Assembly: GCA_028532985.1 (NCBI GenBank)
Contig: JANCIK010000009.1
Coordinates: 2,728,001 to 2,792,000 of the forward strand
DNA length: 64,000 nucleotides
Direction: 5' to 3'
Origin: Stropharia rugosoannulata
Taxonomy: Eukaryota > Basidiomycota > Agaricomycetes > Agaricales > Strophariaceae
A model generated the notes under the pieces. That model had not been told where the DNA came from and made no database searches. It saw only the letters and a program-made list of their open reading frames with translations. A program made the translations under genes and the position numbers. Below, in pieces: positions 52,575 through 61,948 of the stretch (position 1 is its first letter; the number at the start of each line of letters is the position of its first letter).

Positions 52575-53194
52575 TTTTATGAAGTAGATAATGGATGGGG
52601 GAGGAAAGAATGGTGAAAGCATGAGTGGAATAGGCAGGCTTTTTATATTCTTTTAGGACCGCAGTTCAGCATGTTTTCGGAAATCGGCTAGCTTTGAATG
52701 AGTTCGGCACCATGCACGGATGGCACTATGAAGAAACCGATAGAATGCTGTGGATTCTTCTCTATGACTCGGTCCTATACATTGGACAATTGGGCTGCCT
52801 TTACTGGAACTGCGATAACTTCGATGCGAATCTTGTTCGGATTTTCTATTTTTAGGTCGGAAATCACCGTGGCTCATGTTCTGGAAAGTGGCGTTGCCTA
52901 ATCAAGTATGACAGCGTGATGGCGCCGGTTTTATGGTGACATGCTGTGCTGCTTTAGGAAATGGCATTACCTCTTTTGTCTGCCGTCGGGTTGTTGTTGC
53001 GGCAATGCTCTGGGCCGCCGCGGATTTTCAACTGACCTTTTCGGCCGTAATGGCGTATGTGTAGGCTAGGCGGCTTGTTCAGTTTCACTTCGGCATCTTC
53101 CATTTTCATTCGGCCTTTTTCAGCATTGTATGGCAGCGTCAAATTTGCGTGCGGAAATCTATCATAATGGTTTTACATCTATGGGCAGCTGTAT
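52575..53194. other. Region between asB3 and asB4
   Basis: 620 bp with the asB4 promoter at its left end. Two minus-strand frames (52653-52877, basic, starts MSHGDFRPKNRK; 52954-53142) might belong to a further antisense gene, but no splice pair or TATA box makes this convincing. Confidence 0.35.
52641..52647 (-). promoter_or_regulatory. TATA box of asB4
   Basis: TATAAAA on the minus strand, 67-73 bp before the ATG at 52574; a pyrimidine-rich leader follows. Confidence 0.6.
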
Positions 53195-53705
53195 CTACGC
53201 CTGTTTGGCTTGTTTTTCAATCCAGTCCCTCCATCTCTCCACTCCATCTATGGTGAAGTCAGTCTCGCACAAGTAACAGTGGCGGAAACCTTGCAACTGC
53301 TTCTCAGCTGCTTTGAGTAGGCTTAATGCCTTATCCTGCTCGCTGTCTACAAGAACGGCTCCGTATTCACTCATGATCCGGCGAAGCAAGAGTAATGTCC
53401 ACGATGACCGGGGTCGAAATTGTTTTGCGGATATATAATCTTCAAAATGGTCATTCTGTGCACAATATGTATTGTCAATTGGGTTTGATTTTAACAGGTC
53501 AAGTGGGACAACTTACAATGTAATGGCACAGGGCGGCAAGTGTCCGATGTGTTTCCATCGTGTCTGTTGCGGAACGGGATAGCATTTGATCGGATACCAA
53601 TTGGTCTATGGTGGGCCGAATGGCATGCTCTAAGACCTGCATGATGTCCGTCGGATTCTTCACAGCTGTGGTCAATAATGTGGTGAATTGAGTGGTGGTG
53701 CTCAT
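53195..53705 (-). CDS. asB3: antisense accessory protein of GyB, 149 aa
   Basis: Two exons, 53517-53705 (63 codons) and 53195-53455 (86 codons plus stop), joined at GT-AG across a 61-nt intron in phase 0. Helical throughout: VKNPTDIMQVLEHAIRP, METHRTLAALCHYI, WTLLLLRRIMSEYG, DKALSLLKAAEKQLQGF, and a CYLC pair before a Trp-rich C-terminus. Own TATA box at 53737-53743. No family recognised. Confidence 0.75.
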
Positions 53706-53736
53706 TTCTGGTGTTTGGACAGACTAGTTGCCTTTA

Positions 53737-53743
53737 TTTTATA
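53737..53743 (-). promoter_or_regulatory. TATA box of asB3
   Basis: TATAAAA on the minus strand, 32-38 bp before the ATG at 53705. Confidence 0.6.
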
Positions 53744-53847
53744 CAGAGTATAGGTGCTGGGCTACTTGGCATTGGACGATCTGGACGCATGGCTACATGT
53801 CACTTGTCTGGAGATTATCTAGCTAATTTCCGACAGTCGGATGTCGG

Positions 53848-54336
53848 TTATGGGTCGCCTACTCTGCACACACATGCCTGCTGATACTGGAAGAAAACAT
53901 CGTCCATGCCTTCCTTGATTTCCGCAATCTCGTGCCCGGTGTATCCAAATGCCATCGTCATGTATCGCATATGCATTAACACCCTCAATTCGTCCATGGT
54001 GATTTGCTCGCTAGGCGATTGCTGTATAGCTACATGCTGACAACCATGCCATGCTATATACTATGATGGTGTTAGGGCGGCACGTCACCTGGAGAAGTTG
54101 CTTACTGCTATGGTTTGTCCTAGGAACAAGAAGGACCGGAGATCGGTTATGACAGGCTGCAAGTTGTGTGTATCAAGCTGGTGTATTCGTGTGTATTCGT
54201 ATTCTAGGGCTTCGACAAAGGGATCAAGGCAATGTTTGAAGACATATGGGATCGGAAATCGCGATCGGAAATCGTTTAGATCGGTGGGCAACTCGAGCAC
54301 TAATGATTGAAGATATAGACGTAAAGGCACTTGCAT
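53848..54336 (-). CDS. asB2: antisense accessory protein of GyB, 147 aa
   Basis: Exons 54106-54336 (77 codons) and 53848-54060 (70 codons plus stop) join in phase 0 across a 45-nt GT-AG intron. The ATG at 54336 is chosen over the longer frame from 54423 because a TATA box (54375-54381) lies between them. Features: MQVPLRLYLQSLVLELP, PFVEALEYEYTRIHQL, MDELRVLMHMRYMTMAFGY. Helical, no recognised domain. The promoter overlaps the stop codon of asB1. Confidence 0.75.
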
Positions 54337-54374
54337 TGTGGGTGCTACAGAACTATCTACTAGTGCTCTATGCA

Positions 54375-54381
54375 TTATATA
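54375..54381 (-). promoter_or_regulatory. TATA box of asB2, containing the asB1 stop codon
   Basis: TATATAA on the minus strand, 39-45 bp before the asB2 ATG. Its last three bases are the TAA that ends asB1. Confidence 0.65.
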
Positions 54382-55118
54382 TCCATCTCTCGCACCGATG
54401 TTCGGAATCTGGTGTGTGGACATTGGGTGGGCACGGCCGTTTGAAGATGAAAGATTGCCGCTGGGATTTCTTCGATATCTGATGTGTCTTCGGGTGTTGC
54501 AGCTGGCCTGAATGCAGGCAGGTGCTCTTCAAGGGGGTCTTCGGCTTTGACACGGTTTGAAAACTGTATCCACCACCGACTGTTGCTGTCCAGTTCATTA
54601 AATTCTTTGAAGTCGACTTGGTTTTCTTTGGTTGCATCGGCGGTGTCCTCAGCATATAGCGCCATGAACCGCAGTATGGTCGACCAATACTCAAACCCTT
54701 CATGATCCTCCATCGGAAACATTTCCAGTAAATGCCTGGCACTTGCACTTAGGTAGCAGCATTCAGGTGGAATCATGTGCTCAATTTCACGCTCGTTTGA
54801 TGGCCGCATGTTGACACGAGAGCATAGCAATAAGCGCTGTGCTATCATTAGCAGGGCTAGCTGTGAAACGGGTCGAGGGCTTACCATGTGATCGAGGTGA
54901 TCATGGATGTATGCTTCCACTTGCGCATGGTCGATTATGTTCAGTTCTCGTACACTGCAGGTGCGGATGTCCTTGTAGATGGCGAGGCACAGGATTTCAT
55001 GTTGGTGACAGATGGACAATGCAAATTCATGCATGGTCGTTGGTACCACGAATGCATGGCTTCGGTTTCCTGGAGCAAAACAGAGCGAGCGAAATATTCT
55101 TTCTGCTGCGGGGTCCAT
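54375..55118 (-). CDS. asB1: antisense accessory protein of GyB, 231 aa
   Basis: Exons 54885-55118 (78 codons) and 54375-54836 (153 codons plus stop) join across a 48-nt GT-AG intron; the intron is in frame without stops, so it might be retained. The ATG at 55118 lies only 86 bp from the 3' LTR. Segments: TMHEFALSICHQHEILCLAI, VEAYIHDHLDHM, LLEMFPMEDHEGFEYW. Exon 1 has the same 78 codons as asA3 of GyA and the arrangement of helices is similar, suggesting but not proving homology. The C-terminal half is acidic. No known family recognised. Confidence 0.72.
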   Translation of the reverse strand: MDPAAERIFRSLCFAPGNRSHAFVVPTTMHEFALSICHQHEILCLAIYKDIRTCSVRELNIIDHAQVEAYIHDHLDHMVSPRPVSQLALLMIAQRLLLCSRVNMRPSNEREIEHMIPPECCYLSASARHLLEMFPMEDHEGFEYWSTILRFMALYAEDTADATKENQVDFKEFNELDSNSRWWIQFSNRVKAEDPLEEHLPAFRPAATPEDTSDIEEIPAAIFHLQTAVPTQCPHTRFRTSVREMDI

Positions 55119-55150
55119 GGTGCTTGATGGCGACAACACTTTTGGCTGAA

Positions 55151-55157
55151 ATTTATA
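55151..55157 (-). promoter_or_regulatory. TATA box of asB1
   Basis: TATAAAT on the minus strand, 33-39 bp before the ATG at 55118, in the 86 bp between asB1 and the 3' LTR. So the antisense block has its own promoter outside the LTR. Confidence 0.6.
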
Positions 55158-55191
55158 GGTTTCTGACCACCCAGGAGGGTGGTATTTTAAA

Positions 55192-55204
55192 AGTTGGGGG
55201 GACA
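55192..55204 (+). promoter_or_regulatory. GyB polypurine tract
   Basis: AGTTGGGGGGACA immediately before the 3' LTR. Confidence 0.7.
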
Positions 55205-56169
55205 TGTGAGGGGCTGGGGCTGGCCCCTCGTGAAAACAAGAATAATCATAAGGTTTACAACATAGATACACAAGAAGCGACATATCCGCCATAACAATCG
55301 GAAACTACTATCGGAAACTGAAAGAACAAGAAGAAGCACGAAATATGAAGTCTAAGATATGAAGATGCAAGTTTATTCGAAGATATGAAATATGTACATG
55401 ATGAAACAAGAAGACAAGCACAAGGAAGACTCAAGATGTTATTACAACTCAATGGCAGATCAAGAAAGACAACAGCATCAGAGCAATATTGGACTTCTGA
55501 TGCTGACAACATCAGATCAATATTAACAATCTGATGTAACTATGGACCCACAAGGAAGTCAATCACATGGAAATACTCATACATACGACCTGGGACAAAA
55601 ATGGTGACGGATTCCGACGATATGCAAGGGTTTCCGACGACATGCAGGCGTGGGGTAGCAGAAAGCAGAAGAATCTCGATACAAACACAAGGGACATAGG
55701 TGTGGAGAGAGGGTTGGAGGAGATGTATGTTTAGGGGTGAACATGGAGATGATCCGGCCACAGGAAGATTTCTTGTGCTTGGGCTTGGTTTCCGAAGATA
55801 AGGAAATTTGTGGCCAAGATATGAAGCATGCTGTAGTGCAGCAGGGTTTCCGACGAGATAAAGACAGCACAGGCAGTCGGATCTTTGTGGATGTATATGG
55901 AACGATCTGGGCATGGCAACCAGATGGGTATTTAAGGAGTAGAATATCTCTGTACTTCCCCAGCTTCCTTCAGGGTTAAATTCTACCTACACACATCATA
56001 CCAGTTCGCATTGGAAACCGTTGTTTAAACCTTGTACACTGGAAGCTCCTTGTTTTAAAACAAGTAAAACCTTTTCAACGTGCTATCATTGTACACACAT
56101 TGCCTTCGCACATTGTGAACTATAGAGACAGGCTTTTCAGACCAGTCCAACCCAACTTCGCACCTCACA
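55205..56169 (+). repeat. GyB 3' LTR
   Basis: 965 bp, near-identical to the 5' LTR, followed by target duplication GCAA (56170-56173). Confidence 0.93.
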
Positions 56170-56173
56170 GCAA

Positions 56174-57159
56174 GGGGGAGCGTGCGGCCGAATTTGGCGG
56201 CGAGATACACTCTGATCTCTGGGGACCAGCACCTATACGCACAAAGGGCGGAAAGTGTTATTACATCACCTACATGGATGACAAAACTCGACTCACCAAC
56301 ATTGACTTCTTGAAGAAGAAATCGGAGACCTTCAACTCATACAAGGAGTACGAGGCCTGGGTGGACACACAGCATGGCATGAAGATCAAGATATTGCACT
56401 CTGATCGAGGCAGCAAGTACGAGGGGAAGGAGTTCACACTTCATCTCAAGAAACGCAGCATGCATGCGAAGCGCACTGTTCACGACACCCCACAGCATAA
56501 TGGCGTTGCAGAGCGGTGAAACCGAGTCATCATGGAGCGCGTGCACGCATTGTTGCATGCCAGCAGCCTCCCGAAATCTCTCTGGGCCGAGGCAGCGCGG
56601 CATGTAGTGTGGTTACTCAATCACACTTCGACTAAGGCTGTTGACAGCAAGACACCATACAAAGCTGCTTACGGAAAGAAGCCTGACCTCAGCAAGGTTC
56701 AGGAATGGGGCGAGAAGGTCTGGGTACGGGTTGAGGGCAGTACAAAGCTGGGAGGACGGGTATGGCAGGGCAGGTGGATGAGCATTGATGAGAACTCGAA
56801 GGGTGTGAGGGTATACTGGCCGGAAAAGGGTACCGTCTCCGTGGAACAGAACGTCTACTATGACAAGACGGGAGCACTGTCAGCCCCTCATCTCGAGGGG
56901 GAGCCACATCAGCCACCAATAATGCTCGAGATGGATGCTGACAAACATACCTCGAATCCGACAGCACCAGCTGCTTCCAGAGCATCCACAGCACCCCCAG
57001 AACACTCGACAAAGCTTGAGGAGCCCGCCGAGGACCCGAAGCGATCCAAACGCATTTGCAAACCGTCGCAGCGCATACAGGATGTGCTTGAAGGGCATGG
57101 TACCATGGGACAAGGGGCCGGGAAGCTAGTCGCAACAGGCATTCAATTACCATCTATGC
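56174..57159 (+). pseudogene. CopA Gag-Pol part 2: integrase core and C-terminal region
   Basis: Resumes in frame after GyB. Integrase triad: D in GGEIHSDLWGP, D in ILHSDRGSKYEG, and E in HNGVAER directly before an in-frame TGA at 56517-56519. Downstream, VIMERVHALLHASSLPKSLW and TPYKAAYGKKPDLS continue the integrase. A WVRVEGSTKLGGRVWQGRW segment and a Pro/Ser linker lead toward RT. It is cut at 57160 by a solo LTR. Confidence 0.88.
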
Positions 57160-58576
57160 TGAGAGGTCTGCCGCAGGGCTAGACTCGAATCACAAGAAAC
57201 ACAACACACACAACCCCAGCAGAGCGAGATCCTATCCCTTAGATCAAGCAACGCTCTTCAGCTAAGCGGATTATAGATGTCTACACTTCTCCTGGTCCTC
57301 TCCGCTGAGCAGACTGTGATGTTTTAAGAGTCTCGTGAGTTCAGTCCAGATGTCCGCTGTACAGTGCCTGCAAGTTTGTTTTTAAGGAGGGGTTTAATTC
57401 TAGAAGTCTCAGATTAATGTCTGGGCAACCTCTGCTGAGTGCAGGGTATCAATAGTAATGTATAGTTTTGATGGTGGCTCCGTGGGGCTTATTCTGCTGA
57501 GTGGGTTTGAGGTCCGGTGACCAATGCAGATGCTCACACAAGCTGGTATTCCCAATTGTGCCTTGCTCCACTGACTATCCAAAGTCGTTCTGCTGGGACT
57601 GTCCAAAGTCCTATTCCGCTGAGGCTATCCAGAACCTCATTCACCTGGTGGTGCAGTCTCAATTCACAAAACACTACAGTGCAAGTTTTTGTACATGGTT
57701 GTACTGACTCCCTGCTGAGCTCTCCAAATGACCCAGTGGCCTGAAGCTATCCAAAACTTCTATAATCCACAATACACTTCACAGTTAAAACCCTAACAAA
57801 AGCTAAACACAGCCCGCTGACAGTCTGGGACAGAGCCCAACACACAGATCTAGTGGGTAGACAATTGCTTGATTTCCGTAGTTACAATTACAAGTTTATA
57901 TAGACGTGCGCTGTGTACTAATTTAGGTGGAGAGTAAATACTAGCAACGCCGGACCAAAGATCCGCTGAGCGCATGTGCCTCCGCTGGGCGTTTTGATGA
58001 CTACTCCGCTGAGCACAACCTGACCTCGTTGTGTTGCCAGCCTCTGCCGAGAGATGCCGTTAAACTCCGCTGAGCGGTTCCTTCCTGGTTATTGGGGTCT
58101 GGTTACTGCTGCCAAAGTTCCCCAGCGGAGTCCGTGCTGTGTGCATTATTTATTTCCCTCGGGCATCACACGCTCCAGTGTGCACGCCACAGTCACCTGA
58201 CGAGTGGACTTAGGCAAATCTCACCTTCGTGATGTGTTCCGCTGAGCCCCCTTTGGGACACTGTCTACACAGTCCTGCTCGTCGCCTTTGATATTTCTTG
58301 CTCAGCTGTACTCCTGCCTTCCGCTGAGAAGACAGTAACCGTTATGTGCCCTGCTGGCAGTTATTCCGGGTCCTTCAACTGTGTACTTATGGCTGGTACA
58401 GTCTGCTGAGCCCCCACACAACCGCCTGCTGAGCACACACGTGATGATTTGTGATGCATGTGCTGAGCGCCGAGACGGCTGACCAGGCTAGTCACTGCTC
58501 CGCTGTACCCTTGCACTTCAGCCCAAACCGCCTGCTGTGGCTATATTACAGCCTTGGTGTAAACGCAGGCCTGTCA
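57160..58576 (-). repeat. Solo LTR of the GyA2-type family, inverted, inside CopA
   Basis: 1417 bp. In reverse it starts TGACAGGCCTGCGTTTACAC and ends GCAGACCTCTCA, matching both ends of the GyA LTR with diverged interior. Duplication ATGC at 57156-57159 and 58577-58580. GCTGAG occurs 13 times on the plus strand (first 57304, last 58462) against about 0.35 expected. The same hexamer is common in GyA2, so this is probably the GyA2 LTR, whose own copies are not in the window. Confidence 0.85.
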
Positions 58577-58580
58577 ATGC

Positions 58581-60385
58581 CAGAGCAGGTCTTGAGTGTG
58601 AGCACTGACTCCAACGCTGCAGACTCCATGCCCATGACCGAGTTAGCTGAAGTCTTGATGGCCGTGGATTTTATGGAGGAATATGCTATGGCAGCCGAGA
58701 TCAGCGAGGTCGAGGCACTCGAGCCTACATCACTTACTGATGCGCAGGCGCGGCCGGATTGGCCACTGTGGGAGGCAGCTATTCAGGAGGAACTGTCGGC
58801 ACTACGAACTGCAGGAACATGGGAGCTAGTCAACACACCCAAGAACGCCAACATTGTAGGCTCGAAGTGGGTTTTTCGGGCCAAGAAGGATGCAGCAGGG
58901 AATGTCGTGAGGTACAAGGAGCATCTGGTCGCGCAGGGGTTCTTGCAGGTTCCAGGGGTCGATTATTTCGATACATTTGCGCCCATGGCGCGTCTATCTT
59001 CTATCCGGACTGTCCTTGCAATTGCAGCTGCAGAGGACCATGAGATTCATCAAATCGACATTAAAGGGGCTTATTTAAATGGGGTACTCACCTCAGACGA
59101 AATCATATACATGCAGCAGCCCCCCGGTTACCCATCCCCTTCGTCTTCTGGCATGGTTTGCAGGCTGAAGAAAACCTTATATGGCTTGAAGCAATCTGGG
59201 AGGAGGTGGTATCAGAGGCTGGTCGAGATCATGGTGAAGGAGCTAGGATTTACTAGGTGCGAGGTGGACCAGGCTGTGTTCTTCAGGAGACGTGGCAACG
59301 GAGACTTCATGGTGGTACTGGTGCATGTTGATGACTGTACCATTGTGGGATCAACAAATGATCTCATCACTGATTTCAAACTCAGCATCACACGGCACAT
59401 GGACATCACGGACTTGGGGGAAATTCACTGGATTTTGGGCATCGAGGTGTGCTGTGATCGAGAACAGCACTCCATACATCTCTCACAATGTTCCTACATT
59501 AACTCTATACTCATGCAATATAATCTTGTGGATTTACGGCCCGTTTCCATCCCAATGGAAACAAATATCCATTTTTCGACTGCACAAAGTCCATCTACCA
59601 CGGAAGAAATAGCAAAAATGCGGCACATGCCATACCACGAGGCTGTTGGATCTCTCATGTATGCAGCGCAGGGTACGTGCCCAGATATTGCTTATGCTGT
59701 TCAGACTGTCTCGAGATACTCATGCAATCCTGGCGAAGCACATTGGACTGCTGTTAAGCAGATTTTTCGGTACTTAAAGGGGACTATTGATCTTTGGCTT
59801 ACATACAGCTCTCAGGCGACAGAATTAACCGGCTATGCGGATGCCGATGGGAATATGGCCGAAGATAGGCACGCTATTTCTGGCTACACATTTTTATTGC
59901 ACGGCAGAGCTGTTTCTTGGTCTGCTAAATGCCAGGAAATTATTTCACTGTCAACCACGGAAAGCGAGTATGTTGCGGCAACATATGCGGCTAACGAAGC
60001 ACTTTGGCTTCGTTCCCTTATATCCCAAATTTACAACACATCTCTGGCGGCTACAACTCTATTTTCAGACAACCAATCAGCCATTGCTCTTACAAAAGAT
60101 CATCAATATCACGCACACATGAAACACATTGACATCTGTTTCCATTTTATCTGCTGGATCGTCGAGAACGGATCCCTTCGTCTTGTGTATTGCCCTACAG
60201 ACGAGATGATTGCTGACACGCTTACTAAGCACTGCCTTCCCCAAAAGTCAAACATTTCACATGTGAACTTGGGCTTGTGTCAATTTGAGGGGGAGTGTTG
60301 GAATTCCGAGAGCCAAGGACAAATAACAACACGAGGATTGCAGCTGCCACACGGAGTTCTTTCTGTATCAAATGTATATTTTTAG
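58581..60385 (+). pseudogene. CopA Gag-Pol part 3: RT and RNase H
   Basis: Copia RT: WPLWEAAIQEELSALRTAGTW, GSKWVFRAKKDAAGNVVRYK, IDIKGAYLNGVL, YGLKQSGRRWYQRLV, active site LVHVDDCTIVG. RNase H: GYADADGNMAEDRHAISGY and LSTTESEYVA, then HIDICFHFI. The protein appears complete by CQFEGE, but the frame has no stop there: it passes the polypurine tract and ends at 60385, inside the 3' LTR. RT and RH residues are intact; the element is disabled by the insertions and the integrase stop. Confidence 0.92.
60285..60295 (+). promoter_or_regulatory. CopA polypurine tract
   Basis: TTGAGGGGGAG directly before the 3' LTR, inside the pol reading frame. Confidence 0.65.
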
Positions 60386-60721
60386 TACTCTCGTTACATA
60401 TGCAATTGCTAGCTTCAATTACTAGCTATTTAACTACATGTTCATACATACTTAAAAACCTTTTACTCTTCATGTTTCTTACTACTTGTGAATGCTCTTC
60501 TCAAGCTCTTATTCTTCTCATTTTCAGTATATAATGTTGTGTACAAATCTGCTACACCTCAGTCGTTTGCACCCTCTTCGAGGCAACAAGCTGAGGTGAG
60601 CACAAGTTCTTTTACTCATATTTATGTACTCGTATTTACATGACTTTGTAGGCTATTCTTACAGGTAAATACATAGTCGTTTGCACCCTCTTCAAGGCAA
60701 TGAGCTGAGGCTATTCTTACA
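60296..60721 (+). repeat. CopA 3' LTR
   Basis: 426 bp, differing from the 5' LTR at only a few positions (for example GAATTC-C against GAATTC-T at the start), followed by TTTTA (60722-60726). Confidence 0.93.
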
Positions 60722-60796
60722 TTTTATGCAAGTCTGCATGTGATGGTCTGTCTCTACCTCCAGTGTTCATGCCATAACTCTGCTGGGAGCCTGGTC

Positions 60797-61837
60797 CATC
60801 AGGAAAACCACTTTTTGGAAAAGAGACTTTTTGAGACATCTATGTGTCTCTTGGGAAATTTACAGTCTTTTTGAGACATCAATATATCTTTTGGTGAATT
60901 TTATGTCTTTTTTATACTTTTAAAGGTCTCCTAGAGACTTTAGGGAAATATGTAATTCTTCCAATGTCCTTTTAGGTCTTTTTATGTCTATTAAAGTCTT
61001 TTAGTTTTTCTAAAAATTTAAATATATTTGTGTAATTGTATAAATCTTTTTATGTCTCTGAAAGATTTTTAAAATACTTTATGAAGCATATTAAAAAGCT
61101 ACAAAAAGACTCAAAAAGACATTTAAAGACATAAGAACCTAGGAAAAAATTGACTTATGAATAGCTATTGTCAACTATTACTTGTAATTTACATTGTAGG
61201 TCTCATATAAAATACATCTGAACATGACTAAATTCAATGACTTGTGATGTGATAAATTAATGTAGTCTAGAGCATTACTATCATATTTGACCTGCAGTAG
61301 GATTATATACACAGGCACATGGTGTAGGGGGAAGTATGCTGGTTTTAAGTCATGCATGAAGCTGTTGGTTCAATTCCTAGCTAATGCAAATTATTTTCAC
61401 AACTAAGTTCCCCTTCCTATTGTACTAATGTTAATGTGATGGTTTATTTGTCATTGTATGTTTATGTAAGGTGCTGACTAATATAGTTACTTCATGACAA
61501 ATCTTAAGTACATCTAAATATACCTAATTACCTATTTACAAATACAATCTATTCCATGTAGTAGTGATTTGGCCAAGATAAAGTGATATTTTTAATGTTT
61601 TTATCAAGCAAAAATGTGACATTAAAAGACATTTAGAGACATCTAGAGACATTATGGACACATAAAAAGACATTAAAGAGACTCCTAGAGACATAAAAAA
61701 GTCTTTAAAAGTTTGATACCTGGAGACTTTGCTTTAAAAGTCTCCTAGAGACCCAGGTCTCCTGGGGTCTTTTTAAGTCTTTTTGAGTCTTTTTAAAAAA
61801 TTAAAAGACTTTTTTCAAAAAAGTCTTTTTCCTGATG
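60797..61837. mobile_element. TIR element copy 2 with internal tRNA-like sequence
   Basis: 1041 bp, CATCAGGAAAA...TTTTCCTGATG, highly similar to copy 1 (35130-36071) but with about 100 bp more near the right end, made of GTCTCCTAGAGAC and GTCTTTTT words. The tRNA-like block has A box 61320-61331 and B box 61367-61377. Inserted in GyA2 between asA3' and asA4'. No clear target duplication. Confidence 0.75.
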
Positions 61838-61904
61838 TCTGCTGAGATGCCACATTCTTTGTTGCTGGCCGCCTCTTGTTAGGTCCTCTGCGTTCTGCTG
61901 AGCC

Positions 61905-61914
61905 TATATATATA
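61905..61914 (+). promoter_or_regulatory. TATA box of asA4'
   Basis: TATATATATA, 35-44 bp before the ATG at 61949; the equivalent of the asA4 TATA box in GyA. Confidence 0.65.
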
Positions 61915-61948
61915 CCCTACTCTCATACTTTCAATCACTCAGCCACTC

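Larger units (their letters stand above)
39041..56169 (+). mobile_element. GyB: Ty3/Gypsy LTR retrotransposon with antisense gene block
   Basis: LTRs of equal length (965 bp) at 39041-40005 and 55205-56169, near-identical, flanked by GCAA at 39037-39040 and 56170-56173. Sense strand: Gag-protease (40196-42178) and pol in pieces from 42193 to 51363. Four antisense genes with TATA boxes fill 51621-55157. It is interrupted by an inverted solo LTR of its own family (44881-45845) and by a foldback element (46350-50991). Pol carries frameshifts and stops. TTTCCGA/TCGGAAA words are scattered through LTRs and interior. Confidence 0.93.
36705..60721 (+). mobile_element. CopA: Ty1/Copia LTR retrotransposon, host of nested insertions
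   Basis: Identical-length LTRs (426 bp) at 36705-37130 and 60296-60721, flanked by TTTTA at 36700-36704 and 60722-60726. One gag-pol frame in Copia order (gag, protease, integrase, RT, RNase H) is split at 39041 by GyB and at 57160 by a solo LTR. Removing both leaves 1548 codons, with one internal stop at 56517-56519. It carries no antisense genes. Confidence 0.93.
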
